DNA of 8,241 bases from an uncultured Eubacteriales bacterium. Lineage in GTDB: Bacteria; Bacillota; Clostridia; Oscillospirales; Oscillospiraceae. Positions 1 through 5,874 of this stretch are shown here, piece after piece. The position numbers were made by a program, and so were the translations under genes. Position 1 is the stretch's first letter. Every line of letters starts with the position of its first letter. The stretch spans positions 1 through 8,241 of the forward strand of contig URGI01000079.1 in NCBI GenBank assembly GCA_900547315.1. The letters are read 5' to 3'. The notes beneath the pieces are model-generated. The model saw only the letters and a program-made list of their open reading frames with translations. It made no database searches and had not been told where the DNA came from.

Positions 1-129
1 CTCAAGAAGCTCAAGGGATATCTTCAGGAATGGGCGCTGGACTGCAAGGGGTGGCGTACGGCCGGCTCTGACAAGGACAGACTTGCTCTATGCTCAAAGC
101 ATCTTCAATACAGGAGACATTTCAAATGA
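1..129 (+). CDS. possible 3' end of an upstream gene (partial, unrecognised)
   Basis: Frame 1 is open from the window edge to a TGA at 127-129 and encodes about 42 residues, rich in Lys and Leu at first (LKKLKGYLQEWALDCKGW) and ending in YRRHFK. No other frame on either strand is open across this stretch. The stop overlaps the ATG of the next gene as ATGA, the usual sign of translational coupling in an operon. I recognise no family in the fragment. Codon use is GC-rich at third positions in the first two thirds and less so at the end, so the last part may be chance. A weak promoter-like pair (CTGACA at 68-73, TATGCT at 89-94, only 15 bases apart) lies inside it and could instead serve the downstream regulator. 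Confidence 0.35.
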   Translation, partial: LKKLKGYLQEWALDCKGWRTAGSDKDRLALCSKHLQYRRHFK

Positions 130-590
130 ACCAGACAGCCATCGGCAGCTACATCGCGCGCAAGCGCAAGGAACAGAATCTGACGCAGGAGCAACTGGCA
201 GAGCAGCTCAGCGTGTCCAACAAGACCATCTCCAAGTGGGAGAATGGAAAGTGTATGCCAGACTACAGCATCATTCAAAAGCTCTGCGAGGCGATTCATG
301 TGACGCTCCCGGAGCTGATGGACGGCGAGGACGCGGCGGACAGCAGCGTGCGCGTCTACGACGATGCACAGATCCTCGACCTGCTGCGCCGCACGCAGGA
401 ACTGGAGCGGCAGAAGGGCATTCTTTACGGCCTTGTCCTTGTCGTCCTCGGTATTGCCAGCAGCGCCATGTCAGGGACAGTCGGAGGTACTGATGTGCAG
501 GATTTTGTCTCCGGCATTTTGATGGGGCTCTCTATTGTGGAAATTCTCGCTGGCATTGGAGTTGCCGGGAAAAAGCTCCTAAATCAGTAA
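126..590 (+). CDS. XRE-family HTH regulator with C-terminal membrane segments
   Basis: This 154-residue protein is a DNA-binding regulator with a likely membrane anchor. Residues 5-62 form an XRE/Cro-C1 helix-turn-helix: IGSYIARKRKEQNLTQEQLA is followed by the recognition-helix signature VSNKTISKWENG (30-41) and the P-x-x-x-x-x-x-L-C motif typical of the fold. A polar linker (about 66-97) leads to two hydrophobic stretches, about 98-117 (GILYGLVLVVLGIASSAM) and about 127-147 (FVSGILMGLSIVEILAGIGV), so the C-terminus should be in the membrane. I chose the ATG at 126 over the one at 90 because AGGAG at 112-116 stands at the right distance from it and because the family begins just before the first helix. 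Regulators with this build are common in clostridia, but their signals and targets are mostly unknown. No target operator is evident here. It is convergent with the phn-like operon and need not be related to it. Confidence 0.85.
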   Translation: MNQTAIGSYIARKRKEQNLTQEQLAEQLSVSNKTISKWENGKCMPDYSIIQKLCEAIHVTLPELMDGEDAADSSVRVYDDAQILDLLRRTQELERQKGILYGLVLVVLGIASSAMSGTVGGTDVQDFVSGILMGLSIVEILAGIGVAGKKLLNQ

Positions 591-591
591 T

Positions 592-628
592 AAGGGGGAG
601 GACAGCTTCGTCCTCCCTCTTACTTTTT
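592..628 (+). terminator. intrinsic terminator of the XRE gene, shared by convergent genes
   Basis: Arms at 592-603 and 610-621 pair over 12 bases (AAGGGGGAGGAC with GTCCTCCCTCTT, one G-T wobble) around a six-base loop, followed by ACTTTTT. It begins just after the TAA at 588-590. The stem also lies 20 bases beyond the stop of the minus-strand nucleotidase gene, so it may stop that transcript too. On the minus strand, however, the run after the stem (TATTACTG) is poor in T, so termination there should be weaker. Confidence 0.85.
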
Positions 629-640
629 GTTGTCTGCCGG

Positions 641-2155
641 TCAGAATACCCGGAAGCTACCGCGCGCCAGCGGGATATCCCCGCCGTACTGCCGGAAGTA
701 GTCCAGCAGCAGATCGGACATCTCCGTGCCGATCTCGCGCACGACCGGGCAGCCGACGTAGCAGTCGTACCCGCCCGTGCCGCTGGCGCGGTAGCTGCTC
801 AGACATGCGGTAAATACGTCCGTATCCTTCACGGGCGCTCCGTTGACCGTCAGCTCGGCCACGCGCTTGCCGACCGGCTTTGTGATATCGTAGGCATAGC
901 TCACGCCGGCGTAGTAGTCGTAATTGTAATGCTCGACCTTGGGCTTCAGGAAGCAGTCCGACACGCGCAGCGTGCCGTCCGGGCTTCGGGTGAAGTATTC
1001 CGCGCTGCGCTCCATCGCCCTGCGCAGGACCGCGCCGGTGATCTCAAGCACCGTCAGCGTATTCGTGTAGGGATAGGCGTTGAGAATATCCCTGCGGCAC
1101 ACGATCTGCGGGAGGCCCGCCGCGTCGTTGGCAAGGCTCGTGACCGAAAGCTGCGCGCCGCTCGCGGCAAGCTGCACCGTGTTGAAGAGGTCCGCGAGCG
1201 CGGTGCCCTCTGCCGCCATGCGCAGCGGCGTATCCGGCGTCATCGGCGTTTTCAGGTGGCCCACCACCTGATCGAGCCATTCCTGCGCGCCGCGCTCCAG
1301 ATCGGCAAACTCCGCGAGCCAGTCTGCCCGGCACTTGCCGTGCGCGCGGACCGTTTCGCTGGAAAAGCGCTTTTCGCCGCCGGACACGACAGCCTCCATG
1401 CGCAGAAACTCCTGTCCCTTGTCGGACGGCTGCACGACGAACGTGCCGCTCACCGTCTGCCCGGGGACGGACATATGCTGGTGCCCGGTCAACAGAATAT
1501 CGAAATCCAACTCCCGGCAGATGCGGTAGGCGACGTTCTCGTGAGTCGTGGAGAGCACGCGCCCCGTGGCAAGGTCGCGCTCAAAGCCGCCGTGGTAGAC
1601 GCACACCGTCAGGTCGACCTGCCCCCGCAGCTTTTCCAGTGCGGCGGCCGCGGCGGGGACGGGGTCGGTGATCGCAATGCCGGCAAGATGCTCCGGCTTT
1701 TCCCAGATGTTCACATAGTCGGTCACGATGCCGACGATGCCGATCCGCAGTCCGTTTTCCAGTGTGTGGATGCGCGCGGGAAAGCGCACCCCCGCCCCGT
1801 CCCGGCGCACGTTTTCACACACGCAGCAGGCCTGCAGCGCATCGAGATAGCTGTCAAGGTACGGCATCCCATAGTTGAAGTCGTGGTTGCCGAGCGTTAT
1901 ATAATCATAGCCGCAGCGGTTCATCATGTCGGCAAAGCGCGCGGCGCTGCCGACGGTATCGTGGCAGAAGGCCCCCAGCGGCGAGCCCTGCAGGATGTCG
2001 CCGCCGTCGATGACGAGGGTGTTGCCGTCCTTGCGGAAGAGGCTGGCGCACTTGAACAGCCCCAGCTCCTTTTCCCCCTGTCCGCGGTAATCGGTCGGAT
2101 AAATGTAGCCGTGCAGGTCGGAGGTGAAGTAAATGGTCAGCTTTTTTTCATCCAT
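641..2155 (-). CDS. cytoplasmic 5'-nucleotidase / UshA-type metallophosphoesterase
   Basis: This 504-residue enzyme belongs to the two-domain 5'-nucleotidase/2',3'-cyclic phosphodiesterase family, which hydrolyses phosphate monoesters such as nucleotides at a dinuclear metal centre. The N-terminal calcineurin-like domain shows every metal-binding motif: SDLHG (12-16), DGGD (50-53), GNHDFN (89-94), YHGG (His188) and TGHQH (223-227). The C-terminal substrate domain shows YPYTNTLTVLEITG (361-374), YAGVSYAYD (415-423) and the stacking loop YRASGTGGYD (455-464). There is no signal peptide: the protein starts MDEKKLTIYFTSDLHG, with the first catalytic motif at residue 12. It should therefore act inside the cell, unlike periplasmic UshA. 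It starts 3 bases after the permease stop, with GGTAAGG just upstream, and is the last gene of the transporter operon. This suggests it processes the imported ligand. The exact substrate cannot be read from the sequence. Confidence 0.9.
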   Translation of the reverse strand: MDEKKLTIYFTSDLHGYIYPTDYRGQGEKELGLFKCASLFRKDGNTLVIDGGDILQGSPLGAFCHDTVGSAARFADMMNRCGYDYITLGNHDFNYGMPYLDSYLDALQACCVCENVRRDGAGVRFPARIHTLENGLRIGIVGIVTDYVNIWEKPEHLAGIAITDPVPAAAAALEKLRGQVDLTVCVYHGGFERDLATGRVLSTTHENVAYRICRELDFDILLTGHQHMSVPGQTVSGTFVVQPSDKGQEFLRMEAVVSGGEKRFSSETVRAHGKCRADWLAEFADLERGAQEWLDQVVGHLKTPMTPDTPLRMAAEGTALADLFNTVQLAASGAQLSVTSLANDAAGLPQIVCRRDILNAYPYTNTLTVLEITGAVLRRAMERSAEYFTRSPDGTLRVSDCFLKPKVEHYNYDYYAGVSYAYDITKPVGKRVAELTVNGAPVKDTDVFTACLSSYRASGTGGYDCYVGCPVVREIGTEMSDLLLDYFRQYGGDIPLARGSFRVF

Positions 2156-2158
2156 ACC

Positions 2159-2968
2159 TTACCCCCGTGCCAGCTTCACGCGGATCTTCGCCGAGATCCA
2201 CTCGATGATGAGCACCAGCACGATCAGCCCCAGCAGGATTGCGCCGACCTCATTCCAGCGGTACGAGCTCATGGCGAAGATCAACGGCGCGCCGATGCCG
2301 CCCGCGCCCACAAGACCAAGCACGGTCGCGTCGCGCAGGTTCATGTCGAAGCGGTAGATGATCGTGGAGGTGAAGTCCGCCGTCAGCTGCGGCAGAATGC
2401 CATAACGGATCTTCTGGAAGGTCGTGCAGCCCGCGGCGTCCAGGGACTCCAGAATTCGCTTGTCGAGGTCCTCGATGCTCTCGATGAACATCTTCGACAC
2501 CATGCCGATCGAGCAGAGCGACATCGTCAAAAGGCCCGCAAACGGGCCGGGGCCGGTGACACGGATGAACATCAGGCCGTAGACGAATGCAGGGATGGTG
2601 CGGATGCCGGCGATGAGCACGCGGCCGATGAACGCCACGCCCTTCGGCACCAGATTGCTCGCCGACAGAAACGACAGCGGCAGCGAGATCACCGCGCCCA
2701 CGACCGTGCCGAGGAACGCAATGCAGAACGTTTCCAGCAGCAGGTACGGCACGCCGTTCGTGCCGAAGGTAAACAGCAGCTTTGTCGAGGGATGGAAAAT
2801 GCCGGAGAGGATGTTCCCCGCCACCTCCAATCCGTTGCCGGTGGGGTTGCTGACCTTCACCGCCGTGCCGGACCAGGCGAGAAGGCAGGCGACGATAAAG
2901 GCCGCCAGCAGCTGCCACACCCATGTTTTCGGTGCGGAGGCGTAGGCTTTTTTGATTCTTTCGTTCAT
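2159..2968 (-). CDS. phnE: phosphonate-type ABC transporter permease (PhnE family, second copy)
   Basis: This is an integral membrane subunit of 269 residues, the usual PhnE length. Hydrophobic segments lie at about 17-34, 75-104, 112-136, 141-160 and 240-258. The cytoplasmic EAA loop that docks on the ATPase is ESLDAAGCTTFQKIRYGILPQ (174-194 region), followed by the family-typical NLRDATVLGLVGAGGIG (210-226). The N-terminus is short and basic (MNERIKKAYASAPKTW). The start at 2968 is preceded by GGGGGAAAGGG. The gene begins 13 bases after the stop of the first permease and ends 3 bases before the nucleotidase, inside one operon. The two permeases are clearly related but differ in sequence, so they probably form a heterodimeric channel. 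Family membership is clear. The imported substrate (phosphonate, phosphite, phosphoester or another anion) is not settled by sequence. Confidence 0.9.
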   Translation of the reverse strand: MNERIKKAYASAPKTWVWQLLAAFIVACLLAWSGTAVKVSNPTGNGLEVAGNILSGIFHPSTKLLFTFGTNGVPYLLLETFCIAFLGTVVGAVISLPLSFLSASNLVPKGVAFIGRVLIAGIRTIPAFVYGLMFIRVTGPGPFAGLLTMSLCSIGMVSKMFIESIEDLDKRILESLDAAGCTTFQKIRYGILPQLTADFTSTIIYRFDMNLRDATVLGLVGAGGIGAPLIFAMSSYRWNEVGAILLGLIVLVLIIEWISAKIRVKLARG

Positions 2969-2981
2969 TGCCCTTTCCCCC

Positions 2982-3803
2982 TTACGTCAGGCGCTTGCGC
3001 AGCGCGTGGCTGAGGCCCTCGATGACCATGACGGTGACAAAGAGGACAATCAGGATCATGCCAAGGCTGTCGTATTCGCGCCAGCCGATCTTTTCATTCA
3101 TGATAAGGCCCAGTCCGCCCGCGCCCACATAGCCGAGGATGGAGGCATAGCGCACGTTGCCCTCCAGGCAGAACAGTGACACGGACAGATAGGTGGGCAG
3201 CACCTGCGGAAAAACGGCGGTCGTAAAGGCGCGCAGGCGCGTGGCGCCCAGCGCCTCCATCGCCTCATAGGGCCCCATATCCACCGTTTCGATGATCTCA
3301 AAGAGCTGCTTGCCCACATAGGCAAACGTGAAAACGGCGATGGCGCAGGTACCGGCCATCGTGCCGAGGCCGAAAATGTACGTGGCGATCAGCGCACACA
3401 CGAGCGTCGGCAGCGTGCGCACAAGGCTCAGAAAAAGGCGCACGAGAAACACCACGGCGCGGTTCGTTACGATATTGCTGGCCGCGGCGATGGCAAACGG
3501 GATCGCCAGCACCGCGCCGATGAACGAACCGAGGAAGGACATCTTGATCGTGTCCCACAGCGGCTGCCAGATCTTGCCGAGATAGGCGGTGTTCGGTGGA
3601 AACATCGCCTTGAGGATATCGAAGAACTTGCCGCCCTTTGTGACCAACACAGAGAGGTCAAAGCCCGTAATGCGGATGGAAAGAATCGCCAGCAAAGCCA
3701 CGATCACAATGACCAGCGGCGCGCGGCTGCGCTTTTCCTCCACCCCGGTGCCGTTCGGCAGCGTGTAGATACGGGGCTTGAAGATGCGGTCGTACAGGCT
3801 CAT
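2982..3803 (-). CDS. phnE: phosphonate-type ABC transporter permease (PhnE family, first copy)
   Basis: This 273-residue membrane protein has a longer cytoplasmic N-terminus (MSLYDRIFKPRIYTLPNGTG) before the first hydrophobic segment at about 29-48. Further segments lie at about 86-110, 115-145, 148-168 and 246-264. The EAA loop reads EAMEALGATRLRAFTTAVFP (180-199), and the downstream NVRYASILGYVGAGGLG (216-232) matches the same block in the second permease. The ATG at 3803 overlaps the ATPase stop as ATGA, with GGAGG seven bases upstream inside that gene, so translation is coupled. The pair of different PhnE proteins is a common layout in Firmicute phn-type importers. It should form half of the translocation pore with the other PhnE. 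No truncation or missing motif is visible. Confidence 0.9.
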   Translation of the reverse strand: MSLYDRIFKPRIYTLPNGTGVEEKRSRAPLVIVIVALLAILSIRITGFDLSVLVTKGGKFFDILKAMFPPNTAYLGKIWQPLWDTIKMSFLGSFIGAVLAIPFAIAAASNIVTNRAVVFLVRLFLSLVRTLPTLVCALIATYIFGLGTMAGTCAIAVFTFAYVGKQLFEIIETVDMGPYEAMEALGATRLRAFTTAVFPQVLPTYLSVSLFCLEGNVRYASILGYVGAGGLGLIMNEKIGWREYDSLGMILIVLFVTVMVIEGLSHALRKRLT

Positions 3804-4558
3804 ACGCTTGCCTCCGTCCCGGTATCCTCCCCGTAGATGGAATCGAGCACCGCCTGATCGACCTTATCAGACGGACCATCGTAGACGATCTTACCGGCGC
3901 GGATGCCGATGATGCGGTCGGCATATTCCAGCGCCAGCTCCACATGGTGGATGTTGAGCAGGATGGAGATGCCCATCTCCTGATTGATGCGCACAAAGTC
4001 CTGCATCACCTGCTTGGCCGTCACAGGGTCGAGGGCGGCGACCGGCTCGTCCGCCAGAATGATGCTCGGGCTCTGCGTCAGCGTCCGTGCCAGCGCCACG
4101 CGCTGCTGCTGCCCGCCGGAGAGCTGGTCGGCGCGCATATACGCCTTATCGAGAATGCCGACCTTGTCGAGCGACTCGAGCGCCTTGAGCTTGTCCTCCT
4201 TGCGGAACGCGCCCAGAAGCACGCGCCAGAACGGCATATCCGGCACGCAGGCGGAGAGCACGTTTTTGATGACGCTCGTGCGCGTGACCAGATTGAATGA
4301 CTGGAACACCATGCCGATGCCCCGGCGGAACTGCCGCAGCGCCTTGCCGGAAAGGGTGCTCACGTCCGTTCCGTTCACCGTCAGCGTGCCGGCGGTGATC
4401 CGGTGCATGCGGTTCACCGCGCGCAGCAGCGTCGATTTTCCCGCGCCGGAGCGGCCGATGATGGCGACGAACTCGCCGTCCTGAATGGTCAGGTTCACAT
4501 CGTCAAGTCCCACCGTGCCGTTGGAATATACCTTGGATACATGGTCAAATACGATCAT
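3800..4558 (-). CDS. phnC: phosphonate-type ABC transporter ATP-binding protein (PhnC family)
   Basis: This 252-residue ATPase powers the importer from the cytoplasmic side. It contains Walker A GRSGAGKST (35-43), the Q-loop GMVFQ (Gln86), the ABC signature LSGGQQQRVALARTL (146-160), Walker B IILADEP (166-172) with the catalytic Glu171, the D-loop ALDP, and the switch His204 in NIHHVELA. The string EPVAALDPVTAKQVM is typical of PhnC rather than of sugar or amino-acid importers. I chose the ATG at 4558 over the one at 4618 because AGAGGAAA stands seven bases upstream and the protein then begins directly with the first strand (MIVFDHVSKVY). The longer reading would run across the hairpin at 4583-4640. 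It follows the binding-protein gene after that hairpin and overlaps the first permease by four bases. All catalytic residues are present. Confidence 0.93.
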   Translation of the reverse strand: MIVFDHVSKVYSNGTVGLDDVNLTIQDGEFVAIIGRSGAGKSTLLRAVNRMHRITAGTLTVNGTDVSTLSGKALRQFRRGIGMVFQSFNLVTRTSVIKNVLSACVPDMPFWRVLLGAFRKEDKLKALESLDKVGILDKAYMRADQLSGGQQQRVALARTLTQSPSIILADEPVAALDPVTAKQVMQDFVRINQEMGISILLNIHHVELALEYADRIIGIRAGKIVYDGPSDKVDQAVLDSIYGEDTGTEASV

Positions 4559-4582
4559 ACGGTTTCCTCTTTTTCTTGAATA

Positions 4583-4640
4583 AAACGCGGGGAGGACGGC
4601 ACAGCGGAAGGTCCTCACCGTGCATGTCCTCCCCGCGTTT
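4583..4640 (-). terminator. hairpin between binding protein and ATPase genes (attenuator-type terminator)
   Basis: Perfect 15-base arms (AAACGCGGGGAGGAC at 4583-4597, GTCCTCCCCGCGTTT at 4626-4640) surround a 28-base loop whose ends (GCAC 4599-4602, GTGC 4620-4623) can extend the stem. On the minus strand the stem is followed by TATTC after a run of four T, so it resembles a leaky terminator. It lies 15 bases after the binding-protein stop and 25 bases before the ATPase start. In ABC importer operons such elements keep binding-protein mRNA abundant and let only part of transcription through. It may instead mainly stabilise the upstream mRNA end. Confidence 0.75.
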
Positions 4641-4654
4641 GGGAAAGTTTTGAT

Positions 4655-5719
4655 TTAGTTCGCGGCGGTCAACTCCTGAATGAGCTTCTGCGCGGCGCGC
4701 TCGTTGTCATAGTCGGAGGACTGCGCCTTCTGATAGCCGTTGTGGCTGTAGATGGCGATGACCTGCTTGCCCTCGTCGGTGTTGCCGATGTTGATGAAGG
4801 CATCCTGCAGGGCGGCGATCAGATCGTCGTCCATGATCTCGGAGTTCTTGCTCACGGAGATGGTGTCGTTGTAGATGGGAGCGGTGACGCCGATGACGTT
4901 GGTCTCCTCCCAGATGGAGGCCTCGCGGTTGAACTCGGTGTTCCAGCGCTCGGCATAATCGCGGCGGGCATCGGCATAGGTCACGAGCACATCGACCTGA
5001 CCGGAGGCGAGACGCGCGAAAGCGCTGGCGTAGGAATCGGACTGCACGGCACTGCTCAGATCAGAGATGCCCTTGCCGTAGTGATCCTGTAACCACAGGG
5101 CGGGGTAGATGTAGCCTGCGGGGGAAGAGGTGCCCATGATGCTCCAGTTGGCGCTGTCGAGGTCCTCCCAGGTCAGCTCCTCGCCGTTGTTGACCTTGGC
5201 AGCCAGCTCCTGACCCTTGTCGGAGGGACCGGCAATAATCAGCGCGCGGTAGGAGACCGCCTGCTTGTCGGACGCCTCGGTGGGCTGACCGTCGTTCCAG
5301 TCCTTGGCGTTGTCGGAGTCCTTGTTCAGGCCGTCGCGGGTGGCGGTCAGGATGACCTCGGCGCCGTCGTCATAGAGAACATAGGTGCCGCCCGGGATCA
5401 GGCCGACGTCGATCGTACCGGCCTCAAGGCCCTCGCCGACGGCTTCGTAGGTGGTGCCGACGGTGATCTCGACCTCGCCGACCTCATAGCCCTCCTTGGC
5501 CAGCTCGTCCTTGAGCAGCTGCTTGAGGGGCTCGGTCGCAGTGATGATCTCCTGCGGCTCGCGGGACGGAACGAACGCCACCTTCAGCGTTTCGATCTGC
5601 TTCGCGCCGCTCTCGCCGTCCTGCTGGGATTCGTCAGCGGTGGTGTCCTTGCTGCCGCAGCCGGCCAGCAGGCCGAGGCTCATGACCAGCGTGAGCAAAA
5701 GTGCAAGACTTCTTTTCAT
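4655..5719 (-). CDS. phnD: phosphonate-type substrate-binding lipoprotein (PhnD family)
   Basis: This 354-residue extracellular receptor of the importer would be tethered to the membrane. The signal peptide MKRSLALLLTLVMSLGLLAG ends in the lipobox LLAGC, with the lipidated cysteine at 21, followed by a polar linker. The mature part is a periplasmic-binding fold of the PhnD kind: ETLKVAFVPSREPQEI (43-58), GTTYEAVGEGLEAGTIDVGLIP (88-109), the anion-loop string MGTSSPAGYIYPALWL (195-210), and ASGQVDVLVTYADARRDY (238-255). I chose the start at 5719 because GGAGG stands eight bases upstream and because it places a canonical signal peptide at the N-terminus. The alternative ATG at 5815 lies just past the predicted transcription start. 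First gene of the operon, transcribed from the promoter at 5820-5828. Relatives bind phosphonates, phosphite or thiamine pyrophosphate, so the ligand is open. Confidence 0.92.
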   Translation of the reverse strand: MKRSLALLLTLVMSLGLLAGCGSKDTTADESQQDGESGAKQIETLKVAFVPSREPQEIITATEPLKQLLKDELAKEGYEVGEVEITVGTTYEAVGEGLEAGTIDVGLIPGGTYVLYDDGAEVILTATRDGLNKDSDNAKDWNDGQPTEASDKQAVSYRALIIAGPSDKGQELAAKVNNGEELTWEDLDSANWSIMGTSSPAGYIYPALWLQDHYGKGISDLSSAVQSDSYASAFARLASGQVDVLVTYADARRDYAERWNTEFNREASIWEETNVIGVTAPIYNDTISVSKNSEIMDDDLIAALQDAFINIGNTDEGKQVIAIYSHNGYQKAQSSDYDNERAAQKLIQELTAAN

Positions 5720-5813
5720 TGTGCTTTCCTCCATAATGTATCGTTTGCATTTCTCCGCCGGATACCCCGTCGGAGCCGATGATCGCGGAAAACGGCATTT
5801 TCCACCGTACCGC
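5720..5813 (-). promoter_or_regulatory. structured 5' leader of the phnD-like operon
   Basis: Between the inferred transcription start (about 5813) and the binding-protein ATG lie about 95 bases with two hairpins. One is GGAAAA-TGCCG-TTTTCC at 5787-5803. The other, at 5753-5775, pairs CTCCG/CGGAG and CGG/CCG around the loop GGTAT with one internal mismatch. No poly-T follows either hairpin. I see no conserved core of a known riboswitch; in particular the TPP box elements are absent. The first hairpin may be an operator rather than an RNA element. Confidence 0.35.
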
Positions 5814-5819
5814 ATTTTG

Positions 5820-5828
5820 AGTATAGCA
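5820..5828 (-). promoter_or_regulatory. extended -10 promoter of the phnD-like operon
   Basis: On the minus strand TGC precedes TATACT (TATACT at 5825-5820, TG element at 5828-5827), matching an extended -10 box. No good TTGACA stands 16-18 bases upstream, only a T-rich stretch, which suits an extended -10 promoter that depends on the TG element or an activator. It is about 50 bases after the regulator stop codon and about 100 bases before the binding-protein start. Transcription should begin near 5813. Confidence 0.6.
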
Positions 5829-5839
5829 CAGCCGCAGAG

Positions 5840-5852
5840 GGAAAAAATTTCC
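5840..5852. promoter_or_regulatory. candidate regulator operator, GGAAA-TTT-TTTCC
   Basis: A 13-base inverted repeat (GGAAA, three-base centre, TTTCC) covers the -35 region of the operon promoter. A second repeat with the same ends, GGAAAA-N5-TTTTCC at 5787-5803, lies just downstream of the start of transcription. Their centres are 51 bases apart, close to five helical turns. A degenerate relative (GGAAATCTTTATT, 6680-6692) lies in the leader of the RpiR gene. Assignment to RpiR is inference from position and symmetry only. Confidence 0.35.
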
Positions 5853-5874
5853 GGTTGAGTAAAAATTGTACCGA

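Noticed and set aside
83..493. A 136-codon frame overlapping the XRE gene
   Set aside because: It is out of frame with the clear helix-turn-helix protein and has a low-complexity Arg/Ala/Pro-rich product.
929..3013. A 694-codon plus-strand open frame
   Set aside because: It is antisense to the nucleotidase and second permease, is extremely rich in Arg, His, Ala and Gln with no recognisable domain, and arises because GC-rich codons of the real genes leave few stops on the other strand.
3944..4484. Plus-strand frames opposite the ATPase gene
   Set aside because: They are mirror shadows of a gene with complete Walker A, signature and Walker B motifs, and carry no motifs or ribosome binding sites of their own.
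5720..5813. A TPP riboswitch in the importer leader
   Set aside because: Considered because a PhnD relative binds thiamine pyrophosphate, but the conserved thi-box sequences are not present.
5720..5815. Longer start for the PhnD-like protein at 5815
   Set aside because: It would place 32 residues before a canonical lipoprotein signal peptide, begins almost at the predicted transcription start, and has no ribosome binding site.
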